This document shows positions 26,218 through 35,397 of a stretch of 64,000 nt of DNA, piece by piece. The position numbers and the translations under genes are program-made. The notes under the pieces were generated by a model that was not told where the DNA came from, did not search any database, and saw only the letters and a list, made by a program, of their open reading frames with translations. The DNA is from Bariatricus massiliensis. Lineage in GTDB: Bacteria > Bacillota > Clostridia > Lachnospirales > Lachnospiraceae. The stretch spans positions 248,001-312,000 of the forward strand of contig NZ_LT574838.1 in NCBI RefSeq assembly GCF_900086725.1, in the 5' to 3' direction. Each line of letters begins with the position of its first letter. Position 1 is the first letter of the stretch.

Positions 26218-27731
26218 TATTCTTTCTCACCTCCGGCAATCGTACCCATAATCTTATTCTGAGTAAGGTCTTCTCCAGACAGCTCTCCTACTACTTTCCG
26301 GTCTCTCATGACAATCAGCCGTGAGCAGGTGCGGAGCATCTCGTCTGTCTCCGATGAGATAAATGTGATACTCATTCCCTTCGACGCCAGCTCAAGCACC
26401 AGTTTCTGTATGTCTACCTTTGTTCCCACGTCGATTCCTCGTGTCGGCTCATCCAAAATCAAATATTCCGGGTGGGTCAACAGCCAGCGCGCAAGAATCA
26501 CCTTCTGCTGATTTCCGCCCGAAAGCGATTTTATCGGAGTATCGGCCGAAGCTGTCTTGATATCCAGAAGTCTGATATATTCATCCGCGAACTTATTAGC
26601 TTCTGCCTTTGTGAACGGCTTGAAAAATCCTTTCAGGACCTGAGCGGCCAAAATGATATTGTCCCGCACGGACAAATCCCCTACAATACCGTCCATCTTA
26701 CGGTCTTCCGGGAGATATGCGATGCCGTTCTTCATTGCGTCCAGCGGCTTGTTTATCTTGACCGGCTTCCCGTCCTTCTTGATTGTCCCGCCCGTCAGCT
26801 TATCAGCGCCGAAGATGGCACGGACGCACTCACTTCTTCCAGAGCCCAAAAGTCCGGTAAATCCGTTGACCTCCCCCTTCTTAATATAGAAGTCAAAAGG
26901 CTTGATTCCGGCGTCGCTGACCAGTCCCTGCGCCTCCAGCACCGGTACGGAAGTGTCTTCCTTGTACTCCAGCTCCGCATCCCGGATTTCCGCCATATCG
27001 TCCAGCTCTTTGCCCAGCATCTTCGCCACCAGTTTAACACGGGGAAGCTCCTTGATTTCGTACTCACCTACCAGCTGTCCGTCGCGGAGAACCGTAATCT
27101 TATCGCACACTTCATACACCTGCTCCAAAAAGTGTGTGACAAATATAATTCCTACGCCTCTGGACCTCAAATCCCGCATCAGCCCAAACAGCTTTTGAAC
27201 TTCCTGCTCATCCAGCGAAGAGGTGGGCTCATCTAAAATCAACACCTTACAATCCATATCCACCGCCCGGGCAATGGCTACCATCTGCTGTATCGCTATG
27301 GAGCAACTCGACAGCTGCTGTCCTGCCTTCGCCGGTATGTCCAGAGATTTCAGTATCTTATCTGCATCCGCATTCATCTTTTTCCAGTTCTGAACAGCCC
27401 CCTTCGTCCGTCCTATGTACATATTCTCAGCGACAGAAAGGTTTGGGCAGAGCGTAATTTCCTGATATACGGTGCTGATTCCAAGCCTCTGCGCGTCCTG
27501 AGGAGACTTGATGACAGCTTCCTTGTCATGACCTTTTAAGAATATCTGCCCTTCGTCCTTCCCATACACTCCGGTCAGCACTTTGATCAACGTCGATTTT
27601 CCGGCGCCGTTCTCTCCCATCAATGCATGAATCTCACCTTCACACAGTGTAAAATCCACCGCCTGCAGCGCTTTGACTCCGGGAAAACTCTTGTGGATAT
27701 TTTTCATTTCTAATACAGCTTTCTCTTTCAC
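26217..27731 (-). CDS. Sugar ABC transporter ATPase (two NBDs), YtfR-like
   Basis: 504 residues, duplicated ATPase. N-terminal NBD: GENGAGKSTLIKVL, Walker B LILDEPTSSLD. C-terminal NBD: LLGSGRSECVRAIFG (the usual degenerate Walker A of this class), LSGGNQQKVILARWLL, LILDEPTRGIDVG. PEDRKMDGI and FVTHFLEQVYEVCD closely follow E. coli YtfR. The start is a GTG at 27731 with AGGGGG about 11 nt upstream; the ATG at 27710 is an alternative. Energises import with the two permeases. Confidence 0.93.
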   Translation of the reverse strand: MKEKAVLEMKNIHKSFPGVKALQAVDFTLCEGEIHALMGENGAGKSTLIKVLTGVYGKDEGQIFLKGHDKEAVIKSPQDAQRLGISTVYQEITLCPNLSVAENMYIGRTKGAVQNWKKMNADADKILKSLDIPAKAGQQLSSCSIAIQQMVAIARAVDMDCKVLILDEPTSSLDEQEVQKLFGLMRDLRSRGVGIIFVTHFLEQVYEVCDKITVLRDGQLVGEYEIKELPRVKLVAKMLGKELDDMAEIRDAELEYKEDTSVPVLEAQGLVSDAGIKPFDFYIKKGEVNGFTGLLGSGRSECVRAIFGADKLTGGTIKKDGKPVKINKPLDAMKNGIAYLPEDRKMDGIVGDLSVRDNIILAAQVLKGFFKPFTKAEANKFADEYIRLLDIKTASADTPIKSLSGGNQQKVILARWLLTHPEYLILDEPTRGIDVGTKVDIQKLVLELASKGMSITFISSETDEMLRTCSRLIVMRDRKVVGELSGEDLTQNKIMGTIAGGEKE

Positions 27732-27847
27732 CTGTGTATTCACCCCCTGTAGGAATTTCAGAAAATAAGCGCGACACAAGCATTTTGATTACCAACCAAC
27801 CTGCGCCGCGCTGTCTGTTTCAACAGTCTCTAATTAACTATTTTAGA

Positions 27848-28852
27848 TTAAATACCGTATGTATCCACATCTTCCTGTGTAATCGTGGTGGCATCAAATC
27901 CTTTTTCTTCCATAATGACAACTTTCTCAGCTACAGTGCCGCCGTCTTCAATTGTCTTGATAATCTCATCAATATAGGAAGCCTGGAAAGGATTACACTG
28001 TCCGTCATAATTCCAGTTCTGAGCAAGAAGTTCTTCAAGAGCCCACTTGTTGCAGTCAAATCCCATGATAATTACGTCTTTGCCAACACCGTGAGCAATA
28101 TTAGCTTTGTCAAGAGCCGCAACCGCGCCCTTTGCCATATCGTCATTTTCAGCATAGATTACGTTGAAAGATTCACCAGAATCAATGACTGACTGAACAA
28201 TCTGCTGTGCTTTTTCAGCATTCCATTCTGCTGTCTGCTGTGTAACAAGCTTCCAGCCGTCAGAAGAAACTGCTTTGTCAAGCGCGCCTGTACGTCCCTG
28301 CTGAGCCGCGGAACCCATAACGCCCTGAAGGTGAATGATATTGTACTCGGAAAGTCCCTGCTCTTTCAGCCAGTCAACTGCTGTCTGTCCTTCCTGTGCC
28401 ATATCGGAAACGATGGAAGCTTCATAAAGGCTCTCATCTGCATCGATAGTACGGTCGAAAAGAATTACACGGATACCTGCATCCTGTGCATCCTGCAGTA
28501 CGGAATCCCATCCTGCTGTGTCTGCCGCGGAAAGAAGCAGATAGTCAACGCCGTCCTGAATGAACTTCTGCGCTGCTGTAATCTGTTCGTCGTTCTTCAA
28601 GCTGTACGCGAATGACGCGTCATATCCATTTTCCTTTGTGAACATCTCTTTCATGTCCTTGTCATTCGCTGTACGATATCCAGACTCATTTGGATCGTTG
28701 TTGATGATTCCGACCTTGATAAGTTCACCAGATTCTTTCTTTGTGTCGTTAGAGGAAGTCTCTTTCGATTCGGACTTTCCGCCACCGCCGCAGGCAGTCA
28801 GGCCTACCACCAGAACTACAGCCATAATTGCCGCCAAAACTTTCTTTTTCAT
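27848..28852 (-). CDS. Sugar ABC transporter substrate-binding lipoprotein, second type
   Basis: 334 residues. Signal peptide MKKKVLAAIMAVVLVVGLTA with lipid Cys at 21, a Gly/Ser/Lys linker, then a type I binding fold (KVGIINNDPNESGYR, DGVDYLLLSAADTAGWDSVL, RVILFDRTIDADE, VIIMGFDCNKWALEELL). It is only partly similar to the YtfQ-like protein at the operon's end: the first binding-site loop is NNDPNESG instead of SQVGAESD, so the ligand may differ. GGGAGGT lies 6 nt before the ATG. First transporter gene after the two-component system. Confidence 0.9.
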   Translation of the reverse strand: MKKKVLAAIMAVVLVVGLTACGGGGKSESKETSSNDTKKESGELIKVGIINNDPNESGYRTANDKDMKEMFTKENGYDASFAYSLKNDEQITAAQKFIQDGVDYLLLSAADTAGWDSVLQDAQDAGIRVILFDRTIDADESLYEASIVSDMAQEGQTAVDWLKEQGLSEYNIIHLQGVMGSAAQQGRTGALDKAVSSDGWKLVTQQTAEWNAEKAQQIVQSVIDSGESFNVIYAENDDMAKGAVAALDKANIAHGVGKDVIIMGFDCNKWALEELLAQNWNYDGQCNPFQASYIDEIIKTIEDGGTVAEKVVIMEEKGFDATTITQEDVDTYGI

Positions 28853-28933
28853 TTTTGTACCTCCCTTAAAGTAGTTTTTTGATGGTCTTATCATATACCT
28901 TCGTATTTGATAAATCCATTAAGATAAATCACA

Positions 28934-29001
28934 CAGAAGTTGATTATTTTATTTTCATTTAAGAGAGGTTCATTTTTCTATTCGAAAGGTTGATTTTTCT
29001 A
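28934..29001 (-). promoter_or_regulatory. Three spaced repeats: candidate YesN-type operator
   Basis: Minus-strand motif TAGAAAAATCAACCTTTC (28984-29001) recurs as TAGAAAAATGAACCTCTC (28963-28980), exactly 21 bp apart, and more loosely as TAAAATAATCAACTTCTG (28934-28951). Two helical turns between direct repeats is the usual binding pattern for AraC-domain response regulators. The site overlaps the yesM stop and precedes the first binding-protein gene. Confidence 0.6.
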
Positions 29002-30459
29002 TGATTCTGTCTTTTCCCCCTCCATATACGGGAGACTTAGACTGGCCACCGTACCTTCCCCGTAGGTACTTTCCAAAGTTAATCCATACTTTTCCCCGAA
29101 ATTCAAGCGTATTCTCTCGTTGACGTTATAAAGGCCGTAAATATCGTTTCCCGTAAGCACCTTATCGCGAATCCCATCATTCACCTGTGTAAGCCGCTCC
29201 TCCGTGATGCCGATTCCATTATCCTTCACCTGTATGACAAAGTGACCGGTCTCTATTTTCCCCGAAATCACGATTTGTCCAAAGCCTCTCTTATTCTTAA
29301 TGCCATGGTACAGCGCATTCTCAACAAGGGGCTGTATCGTAATCTTCGGAATCAGGTATCTGTACAATTCCTCCGGCACTTGAATCTCATAGCGCAGAAT
29401 GTCCTGATACCTCATCTGCTGTATTTCCAGATAGCTTCTCACATGCTGGAGCTCCTTCTTTATCGTCACCATATCCTCCCCCCGGTTCAAAGACGTCCTG
29501 AAAAATTCAGACAAACTTCCCACCATGTCCACCACCTTCTTCTCCTCGCCGGATTCTGCCAGCCAGATGATAGCGTCCAGCGTATTGTAGAGAAAATGTG
29601 GATTGATCTGGGACTGCAGAAGCTCAAATTCTGCCTTTCTGAGCCGCACCTGTTCCTCCGTAACCTGCCGGAGCAGCTCATTGATTTTATCAATCATCGT
29701 ATTGAGTGAATCGCTGAGCATATTGATTTCCACCCCCGAACGGACTTGGGAGCGGACTTCCAGATTCCCCTTGGCGACTTGCTCCGTCACTTCACTCAGC
29801 TTCCTGATCGGCCGCGTAATACTGAGCGGTATATAATAGGACAAAAAGATAATTACCATCAAAATCACCGCAAATACAATCAGGGAGAACCTGATCATAT
29901 CCATGAAGAATTCCTGATACTCGGTACGGGATAGCTGCAGGTCCCTGATTTCGTAAAAAATATACTGCGAAATCGTATCCTGTACAAGGGATGTCACGAT
30001 TTGGACATCGTTTTCCCATATTTCTATATTATCCTCATATTTGTTGCCTTCCGAGATATTTTCCTCAATGCGGTCCTTATAAGTCTCCAGACTGGCCAGA
30101 TACTTTTTAACACTTCTAAGGTGGTTCATATTCGTGTTAGAATCGGTCAGCCCTTCCAGCCTGCCCACGATCCGGTTCGCCTCGCCGAGCATCTTTTCAA
30201 GATTGGACTCTTCCACGCTTTTATTCTCCACCAGCAGGAGATAAGTCTCATAGTCGAAGTCCTTCTTAAAATCGAGGCTGAATTCACTGGCCACTACCGC
30301 CGAGTTAATCATATTCTCATACTCCCGGTTTCCCGCCCACAAATTATAGAAGCAAAATACGAGAAAAAGAACAATCGGTATCAGCAAGATAAAATAAGAA
30401 CATCGGATTTTCGCGGCCAAAGTCAGGTTGGCGTAAATTCTTTGCAGCCTTTTTTTCAT
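28999..30459 (-). CDS. YesM-type sensor histidine kinase
   Basis: 486 residues. Membrane helix near residues 18-43, extracytoplasmic sensor region, second helix FSLIVFAVILMVIIFLSYYI (~190), HAMP (~212-265), the His_kinase domain with phospho-acceptor His in QINPHFLYNTLDAI (~290), and an HATPase (NALYHGIKNKRG, VKDNGIGI). This is the YesM/LytS-type kinase that pairs with AraC-type regulators and usually senses extracellular sugars. The ATG overlaps the regulator's stop (ATGA). It probably reports on the sugar handled by the adjacent transporter. Confidence 0.94.
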   Translation of the reverse strand: MKKRLQRIYANLTLAAKIRCSYFILLIPIVLFLVFCFYNLWAGNREYENMINSAVVASEFSLDFKKDFDYETYLLLVENKSVEESNLEKMLGEANRIVGRLEGLTDSNTNMNHLRSVKKYLASLETYKDRIEENISEGNKYEDNIEIWENDVQIVTSLVQDTISQYIFYEIRDLQLSRTEYQEFFMDMIRFSLIVFAVILMVIIFLSYYIPLSITRPIRKLSEVTEQVAKGNLEVRSQVRSGVEINMLSDSLNTMIDKINELLRQVTEEQVRLRKAEFELLQSQINPHFLYNTLDAIIWLAESGEEKKVVDMVGSLSEFFRTSLNRGEDMVTIKKELQHVRSYLEIQQMRYQDILRYEIQVPEELYRYLIPKITIQPLVENALYHGIKNKRGFGQIVISGKIETGHFVIQVKDNGIGITEERLTQVNDGIRDKVLTGNDIYGLYNVNERIRLNFGEKYGLTLESTYGEGTVASLSLPYMEGEKTES

Positions 30460-32081
30460 TCGCCCCGCTCCTTCCCCGTCTTCTCACTGCGGTACTGGGT
30501 GGGCGTCATTCCCTGTGTCTTTTTAAACAGATAGGAAAAATAGTGCGGATCCTTATATCCGACCTCCAGCCCGATTTCACTGCTTCTTTTGCTGGTACAG
30601 CGCAAAAGTTCTTTCGCCTTATTCATCCTGTAGTCCGTCAAATAGCCGGTAAAAGTCTGTCCGGTCTGCTGACTGAAAATGGTGCTCAGATGATTGGGGG
30701 AGAAATTCACATGGGAAGCCAGCAGATTCAGCGACAAATCTTCGTCCGCAAAATTATACTCTATGTATCTCTTCACTTCATCCACCACATCCCCGTAACG
30801 GTTGCTGGCCGCTTTCTCTCTCAGCTCCAACGCCTTCGTCAGTATTCGGACAACATAAGCCACGGCATCTTCTTTACTTTTCAAGATTCCCGCGGCAGCG
30901 TCGGGCGCATCGATTTCGTCTCTCGCGAATCCCAGCCCTTCCGTGAAATCTGACACACAGAAGTAAGCATCCATGGTTATATATTGCCTGAAAAGGCTGG
31001 AATTCATGGCGCTGTTGTCCAGTGCGTGGAAGAACTCTTCTATAAAGTAAACCACCTCATCCTTGTCCCCCATTTTAAGGAATTCCTGCATTTTGCTGCG
31101 ATCGATCTGCTTGGGATTTACGCTTCTTATATTGAACTCCTCCTGATTCCCATATGTCCTCTGCTCTAATTCCCTGCTGCTTAATATCAGGCTCTCCCCA
31201 ACCAGATAGCGATGGGCAAAAGCGTGGCTCGCGGCCTCAAAAGAACCCGGCAGTTCTCTCAGACGGTTCACTGGCTCTCCAACTCCTCCAAAATAGCGGA
31301 CATTTTCATAGTCCGCCCATATGGCCTTCAGTCTGTCAATATAATCCTTTTGTATCTGTTCCAGCTCCTCCTTAGAGTCCGCCTTGAAGAGAAACGCCTT
31401 CCCTTCCAGATTCCTGTCAAAAATCAACAGGTTCGTCTCATTGTCCAGCGTTTTCATTCTCTCTTCTATCTCTATGAGAATATTCGAATATTCATCATGA
31501 GTCTGGTTCATGAACTGAATTTTTATCAGCACGATATTATACCACATGGCAGACAAATCCATGTCCAGTCTATCTGCCGTCTCCAGAAGTTCTGCCATTG
31601 ATTTCCCGCCCGTGACAAGATGCTGAAACAGCTCTTTCCGCTCTTTAAGAGAATTTTCTTCCAGCTCAAGCATATATTTTTCCTTGATTTCCTGCTCCCT
31701 GCGCTTTTCTTCTATCTTATCCGCGAGCAGATCCACTTCCTTTAAAAGTTCTTCACTGTTGATGGGTTTGGTAAGGTATTCGGCCACTCCGATTTTAATC
31801 GCTTCCTTGGCGTACTCAAATTCCTCATATCCCGTGAGGATAATGATTTCCACCCACGGCATCTCCTTTTTTATGAGCCTGCTGAGTACGAGCCCGTCCA
31901 TGAAAGGCATACGGATATCCGTAATAACGATATCGGGCTTCAGCTTCTGAATCATGGGATAGGCCAGCTCCCCGTCACTGGCTTCCCCGCAGAATTCATA
32001 TCCGTGAGATTTCCAGTCAATCTTATTCTTAATCCCTTGCCGTACTACAAATTCGTCTTCCACTAAAAATACTTTTAACAT
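30456..32081 (-). CDS. YesN-type response regulator (receiver + AraC DNA-binding domain)
   Basis: 541 residues. Receiver domain (~1-125) with acidic VEDE, phospho-acceptor Asp55 in IVITDIRMPFMDG, and the Lys in YLTKPINSEEL. A ~300-residue linker region follows, then an AraC/XylS double helix-turn-helix at the C-terminus (NLLASHVNFSPNHLSTIFSQ, LEVGYKDPHYFSYLFKK). It is read first in the run regulator-kinase-binding protein-ATPase-permeases-binding protein and is the natural activator of that operon. Confidence 0.95.
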   Translation of the reverse strand: MLKVFLVEDEFVVRQGIKNKIDWKSHGYEFCGEASDGELAYPMIQKLKPDIVITDIRMPFMDGLVLSRLIKKEMPWVEIIILTGYEEFEYAKEAIKIGVAEYLTKPINSEELLKEVDLLADKIEEKRREQEIKEKYMLELEENSLKERKELFQHLVTGGKSMAELLETADRLDMDLSAMWYNIVLIKIQFMNQTHDEYSNILIEIEERMKTLDNETNLLIFDRNLEGKAFLFKADSKEELEQIQKDYIDRLKAIWADYENVRYFGGVGEPVNRLRELPGSFEAASHAFAHRYLVGESLILSSRELEQRTYGNQEEFNIRSVNPKQIDRSKMQEFLKMGDKDEVVYFIEEFFHALDNSAMNSSLFRQYITMDAYFCVSDFTEGLGFARDEIDAPDAAAGILKSKEDAVAYVVRILTKALELREKAASNRYGDVVDEVKRYIEYNFADEDLSLNLLASHVNFSPNHLSTIFSQQTGQTFTGYLTDYRMNKAKELLRCTSKRSSEIGLEVGYKDPHYFSYLFKKTQGMTPTQYRSEKTGKERGE

Positions 32082-32118
32082 AAACTCCTCCGTGTCCTCC
32101 CGTCCCTTTTATCATAAC

Positions 32119-32141
32119 AAAACCCTCGTTTTGAGGGTTTT
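32119..32141 (-). terminator. Terminator between the GyrI-like gene and yesN
   Basis: Stem AAAACCCTC / GAGGGTTTT with a 5-nt loop; minus-strand reading ends TTTTG. It follows the GyrI-like gene and isolates the sugar operon. Confidence 0.8.
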
Positions 32142-32151
32142 ACTTGTTTCA

Positions 32152-32802
32152 CTATTCTTTTTTTACCGGATGCCGGAGCACGGTGCGCAGATTCTCCGGT
32201 TTTGTCCGCCTCGGGTCTCCAAGATAAATTTCATGGTGGAGCCGCCCGTCCCCAATATCGTTCTGGTACCCTTCCTGAAGAATAAAGTTCTCTAGCAGTT
32301 CAATGGTGGCAGGCTCCTCATCATAAGGCCCTACATGCATGACCTGTGCGCAGAGCCCTTCCGTATAAGCCACGAAACGGGTGGTAGAAAAATCGATTTC
32401 CGGCTTTTTCTTCGAGAGCTCCTTTTTTGCCCATTCAAAAACCTCTTCTGTGACAAACTCCGGCTGTCTTATCATCGATATCCAGCGGAACCGGCTTTTA
32501 TCGGTAATGTGCGTCCCGTCAAATCCCCCTTCGTCAGTCTCCCACAGTCCTTCCAGCGGCGGCACTACATACTCAAAATACCCCTCCGGCTGCCTGCCGC
32601 TCATCTTACTCATCTTGATAGTGAAGGAGAGACCATACAGAATCTCCATCGCCTGCTCGTAACTTTTCGATGTATTCGGATCCCCCTCCCCACTTACTTG
32701 AATGAAAAGCATCTCCGGCACATCAATCAGCATTGGTTTCTTTTTCGGTAAGTACAGGTCCTTATACTCTTTCTTATAATCCAGCTTTTCTTTCTTTTCC
32801 AT
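32152..32802 (-). CDS. GyrI-like small-molecule-binding protein
   Basis: 216 residues matching stand-alone GyrI-like (AraC effector-binding fold) proteins of clostridia: the opening KKEYKDLYLPKKKPMLIDVP and MLFIQVSGEGDPNTSKSYEQAMEILYG, then GLCAQVMHVGPYDEEPATIELL, whose Tyr/Glu-rich loop lines the ligand pocket in this fold. No DNA-binding part. Some relatives hydrolyse cyclopropane toxins or bind drugs; the role here is unknown. It follows the WYL regulator by 64 nt on the same strand and is probably its target or partner. Confidence 0.85.
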   Translation of the reverse strand: MEKKEKLDYKKEYKDLYLPKKKPMLIDVPEMLFIQVSGEGDPNTSKSYEQAMEILYGLSFTIKMSKMSGRQPEGYFEYVVPPLEGLWETDEGGFDGTHITDKSRFRWISMIRQPEFVTEEVFEWAKKELSKKKPEIDFSTTRFVAYTEGLCAQVMHVGPYDEEPATIELLENFILQEGYQNDIGDGRLHHEIYLGDPRRTKPENLRTVLRHPVKKE

Positions 32803-32866
32803 GATTTTCTCCTTTTTATCTTAAGAGTACCACCCGTAACATGTCATTAGTATGTCATCATTCACA

Positions 32867-33775
32867 TCATCCTAAATATTTATCTCTCATACTATCCAGC
32901 AGGCCCATGAATTCTTTTCTTAATTCTTCCGGCGCTGTCATCTCTGCCTTGTCTCCAAAGCTGAGCAGCCAGCTGAACAGATGATTTTTGTCCGCAAAGC
33001 CGTTCTTAAATTCCAGCTTGCCGTCCTCCCGCTCCACAAAGCACTCTATCCCGTACTCCTCTACAAGGCGCCATTTGACAGACGGCTCCAGTATTATCTC
33101 CGCCCGTATCGCAGTCGGAAACACCTTCTCTGTGTCAAGATTTATATCCGGCCGCTCTCTCGGCTCAAATAATTCTCCGGTATCTGTAAGCCCGAGCATC
33201 CGGTTCAGCTTGAACATCCGGTAGTCCTGCCTGTCCAGACAGAACCCCCAAACGTACCATGCCGCCCACTGGAATAATAGGCAGCAGGGCTCCACCATCC
33301 TTACACTTTCTCCACCCGGTGAGAAATATTGAAAGTGAATCTTTCTGCGCTCATGGATAGCCGCCTGTATTAATTCAATCTTAGGAGCCAGAGTCTCTTT
33401 ATACCAAGAAGACAAATCAATCAATATATGGTCATTGGTTGTAAGAATCGTAGAATTTCCCACAGACAGCTTTTCCATAAGCTGCTGGTAACGGTTGGTC
33501 CCGGATACACTGTCCAGACTTCGAAGGCCGGCCAGTATGGCCTGCATGTCCGATGAAGTCAACAGTGTCTTGTCCATCCGGTATCCTTCCATAATAGAGA
33601 TGCCTCCGTTGGCTCCCTGTTCCGTCACGACCGGAATCCCCGCCTTACACAGATTCTCCACATCCCGGTTGATAGTTCTTCTGGACACCTCAAATTTTTC
33701 CGCAAGATAAGGAGCCGTCACCTTCTCCTTCTGCAGAAGAATCGAAAGTATTCCGATTAAGCGGTCTATTTTCAT
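32867..33775 (-). CDS. YafY-type transcriptional regulator (HTH + WYL)
   Basis: 302 residues: N-terminal helix-turn-helix (MKIDRLIGILSILLQKEKVT, APYLAEKFEVSRRTINRDVE, ~1-60) and a WYL ligand-sensing domain (~140-230: RRKIHFQYFSPGG, CCLLFQWAAWYVWGFC, the latter in place of the canonical WYL tripeptide), then the WCX extension. Family members are repressors or activators responding to nucleotides or other ligands. GGAGG lies 9 nt before the ATG. Confidence 0.92.
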   Translation of the reverse strand: MKIDRLIGILSILLQKEKVTAPYLAEKFEVSRRTINRDVENLCKAGIPVVTEQGANGGISIMEGYRMDKTLLTSSDMQAILAGLRSLDSVSGTNRYQQLMEKLSVGNSTILTTNDHILIDLSSWYKETLAPKIELIQAAIHERRKIHFQYFSPGGESVRMVEPCCLLFQWAAWYVWGFCLDRQDYRMFKLNRMLGLTDTGELFEPRERPDINLDTEKVFPTAIRAEIILEPSVKWRLVEEYGIECFVEREDGKLEFKNGFADKNHLFSWLLSFGDKAEMTAPEELRKEFMGLLDSMRDKYLG

Positions 33776-33796
33776 GGTTAAAGCTCCTCCTTAAAG

Positions 33797-34258
33797 TTAT
33801 ATACGCAAAAGCGGCGTCACAGATATGGCTCCGGAAATATCTATATTGGAGGTCGGCCCCGCATAAGCCAGTACAAAGCTCAATGTCCCCTCCTCCGGCC
33901 CCGGTGTCCTGACCGTAAAGCTTCCCGGCGCAGAAGCATTTTTGCTGATTCCCGCCGTCGCAAATACAGAATACAGAAGTCCCGGCCTGCCGTCGATCTT
34001 AGGTAAAATCTGCAGATAGCCATCCTGCCCCGGAGTTGCCAAAAACAGATAATTCACCAGATACAAGTATCCCGGTTCAAGAATAATCTCCGTCTCACTA
34101 CCAAGTTTTATGGCATCGCCCTCCTGAAAAACGGTGTGCATCGGCAGCACACTTCCGCTTGGCGGGTTGGCCAGCACACTATACTGCGCATAGGAATCGA
34201 TGGGCACATATGGCTCCGGCCCGGGCATAGGACATGGGTGGCAGCATTTTTGACTCAT
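33797..34258 (-). CDS. Hypothetical protein with Cys/Pro-rich N-terminus and beta-rich body
   Basis: 153 residues, not firmly recognised. The first ~17 residues are rich in Cys and Pro (MSQKCCHPCPMPGPEP). The rest is strand- and Gly-rich (VLPMHTVFQEGDAIKL, IILEPGYLYLVNYLFL, LSFVLAYAGP) and reminiscent of the TNF/C1q-like jelly-rolls at the end of exosporium and collagen-like surface proteins. No signal peptide, so a spore-surface location is possible but is inference. GGGAG precedes the ATG by 9 nt. It precedes the WYL gene by 21 nt and may be co-transcribed. Confidence 0.6.
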   Translation of the reverse strand: MSQKCCHPCPMPGPEPYVPIDSYAQYSVLANPPSGSVLPMHTVFQEGDAIKLGSETEIILEPGYLYLVNYLFLATPGQDGYLQILPKIDGRPGLLYSVFATAGISKNASAPGSFTVRTPGPEEGTLSFVLAYAGPTSNIDISGAISVTPLLRI

Positions 34259-34320
34259 AAATATTGTTCTCCCTAAATCTCTCTTCTTAGTTAGTCTATG
34301 AAATTCAGGAAAATACGTTC

Positions 34321-35343
34321 TTAATATTCTTTGCCGGCCAGAATCTCTTTGTAATCTTTATAATTTTTCTCCAAAAGTGCCGGTGTGTCCAATCCGAACG
34401 GACATTTTTTACTGCACTGCCCGCAGTGCAGACATTCCTCAATCTGTTTCATCTTAGCCTGCATCTCCTCGGTCAGCTGTGCGTCGGAAGGAGCCCTTCT
34501 TATCATCAGTGACATCCTCGCACAGTTATTAATCTCAATCCCTACAGGGCAAGGCATACAATACCCACAGCCACGGCAGAATTCTCCCAGCAGTTCTTCC
34601 CGGTCAGCCGCAATCACTTTCCGGAGCGCTTCATCAAGAACCGGTTCTTTATCCTGATAAGACAGGAATTCATCTAATTCCCGTTCTCTCTGAATTCCCC
34701 AGATAGGCAGTACATTGTCATACCCAAGCATATAGGCATAAATGGCGGCAGAATTGGTAATCAATCCCCCCGACAAGGCCTTCATGGCAATGAATCCCAT
34801 GTCTGCTTTTTGGCATCCCTCCACCAACGCCAGCTCCTTATCGGAAGAAAGGTAACTGAACGGAAACTGGAGCGTGTCATAAAGACCGCTTTCGATTGCC
34901 TCCTCGGCCACGGCCAGACGGTGGTTCGTGATTCCGATAAACCGTACTTTTCCTTCCTCTCTTGCCTGAAGCATGGCCTCATACAGGCCGCTTCCGTCCC
35001 CCGGCTTCGGGCAGGACTCCGGATTGTGGAACTGGTAGATATCAAGGTAATCTGTCTTCAGATTTCGCAATGTAGTCTCGAGGTCTTTCCAGAATCCCTG
35101 CGCATCCTCCGCCATCGTCTTGGAAGCGATGTATATCTTGTCGCGCATCCCCTCAAATGCCGCTCCCAGCTTCTCCTCGCTGTCCGTATAAGCTCTGGCC
35201 GTGTCATAAAAATCAATGCCATTGTCATGGGCCTTGCGAAGGAGCTTGACCGCCTCCTCCTCAGAGATACGCTGTATCGGAAGCGCTCCAAATCCATTCT
35301 TATTGACCGTGATTCCTGTTTTTCCTAACGTCACTGTCCTCAT
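34321..35343 (-). CDS. Aldo/keto reductase with C-terminal 4Fe-4S domain
   Basis: 340 residues. The TIM-barrel reductase has the catalytic tetrad within DTARAYTDSEEKLG (Asp, Tyr), YIASKTM (Lys) and YQFHNPE (His). A ferredoxin-like tail carries CRGCGYCMPCPVG and CLHCGQCSKKCPFG, enough for two 4Fe-4S clusters. Such fused forms occur in anaerobes and probably pass electrons to or from ferredoxin; substrate unknown. ATG at 35343 chosen because AGGAGG sits 9 nt upstream. It follows the PflX-like gene by 54 nt. Confidence 0.92.
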   Translation of the reverse strand: MRTVTLGKTGITVNKNGFGALPIQRISEEEAVKLLRKAHDNGIDFYDTARAYTDSEEKLGAAFEGMRDKIYIASKTMAEDAQGFWKDLETTLRNLKTDYLDIYQFHNPESCPKPGDGSGLYEAMLQAREEGKVRFIGITNHRLAVAEEAIESGLYDTLQFPFSYLSSDKELALVEGCQKADMGFIAMKALSGGLITNSAAIYAYMLGYDNVLPIWGIQRERELDEFLSYQDKEPVLDEALRKVIAADREELLGEFCRGCGYCMPCPVGIEINNCARMSLMIRRAPSDAQLTEEMQAKMKQIEECLHCGQCSKKCPFGLDTPALLEKNYKDYKEILAGKEY

Positions 35344-35397
35344 CTTGATATTCCTCCTACTTTTCAACTTATTTTCTCTGCACTTCGTGCTCTGGAA

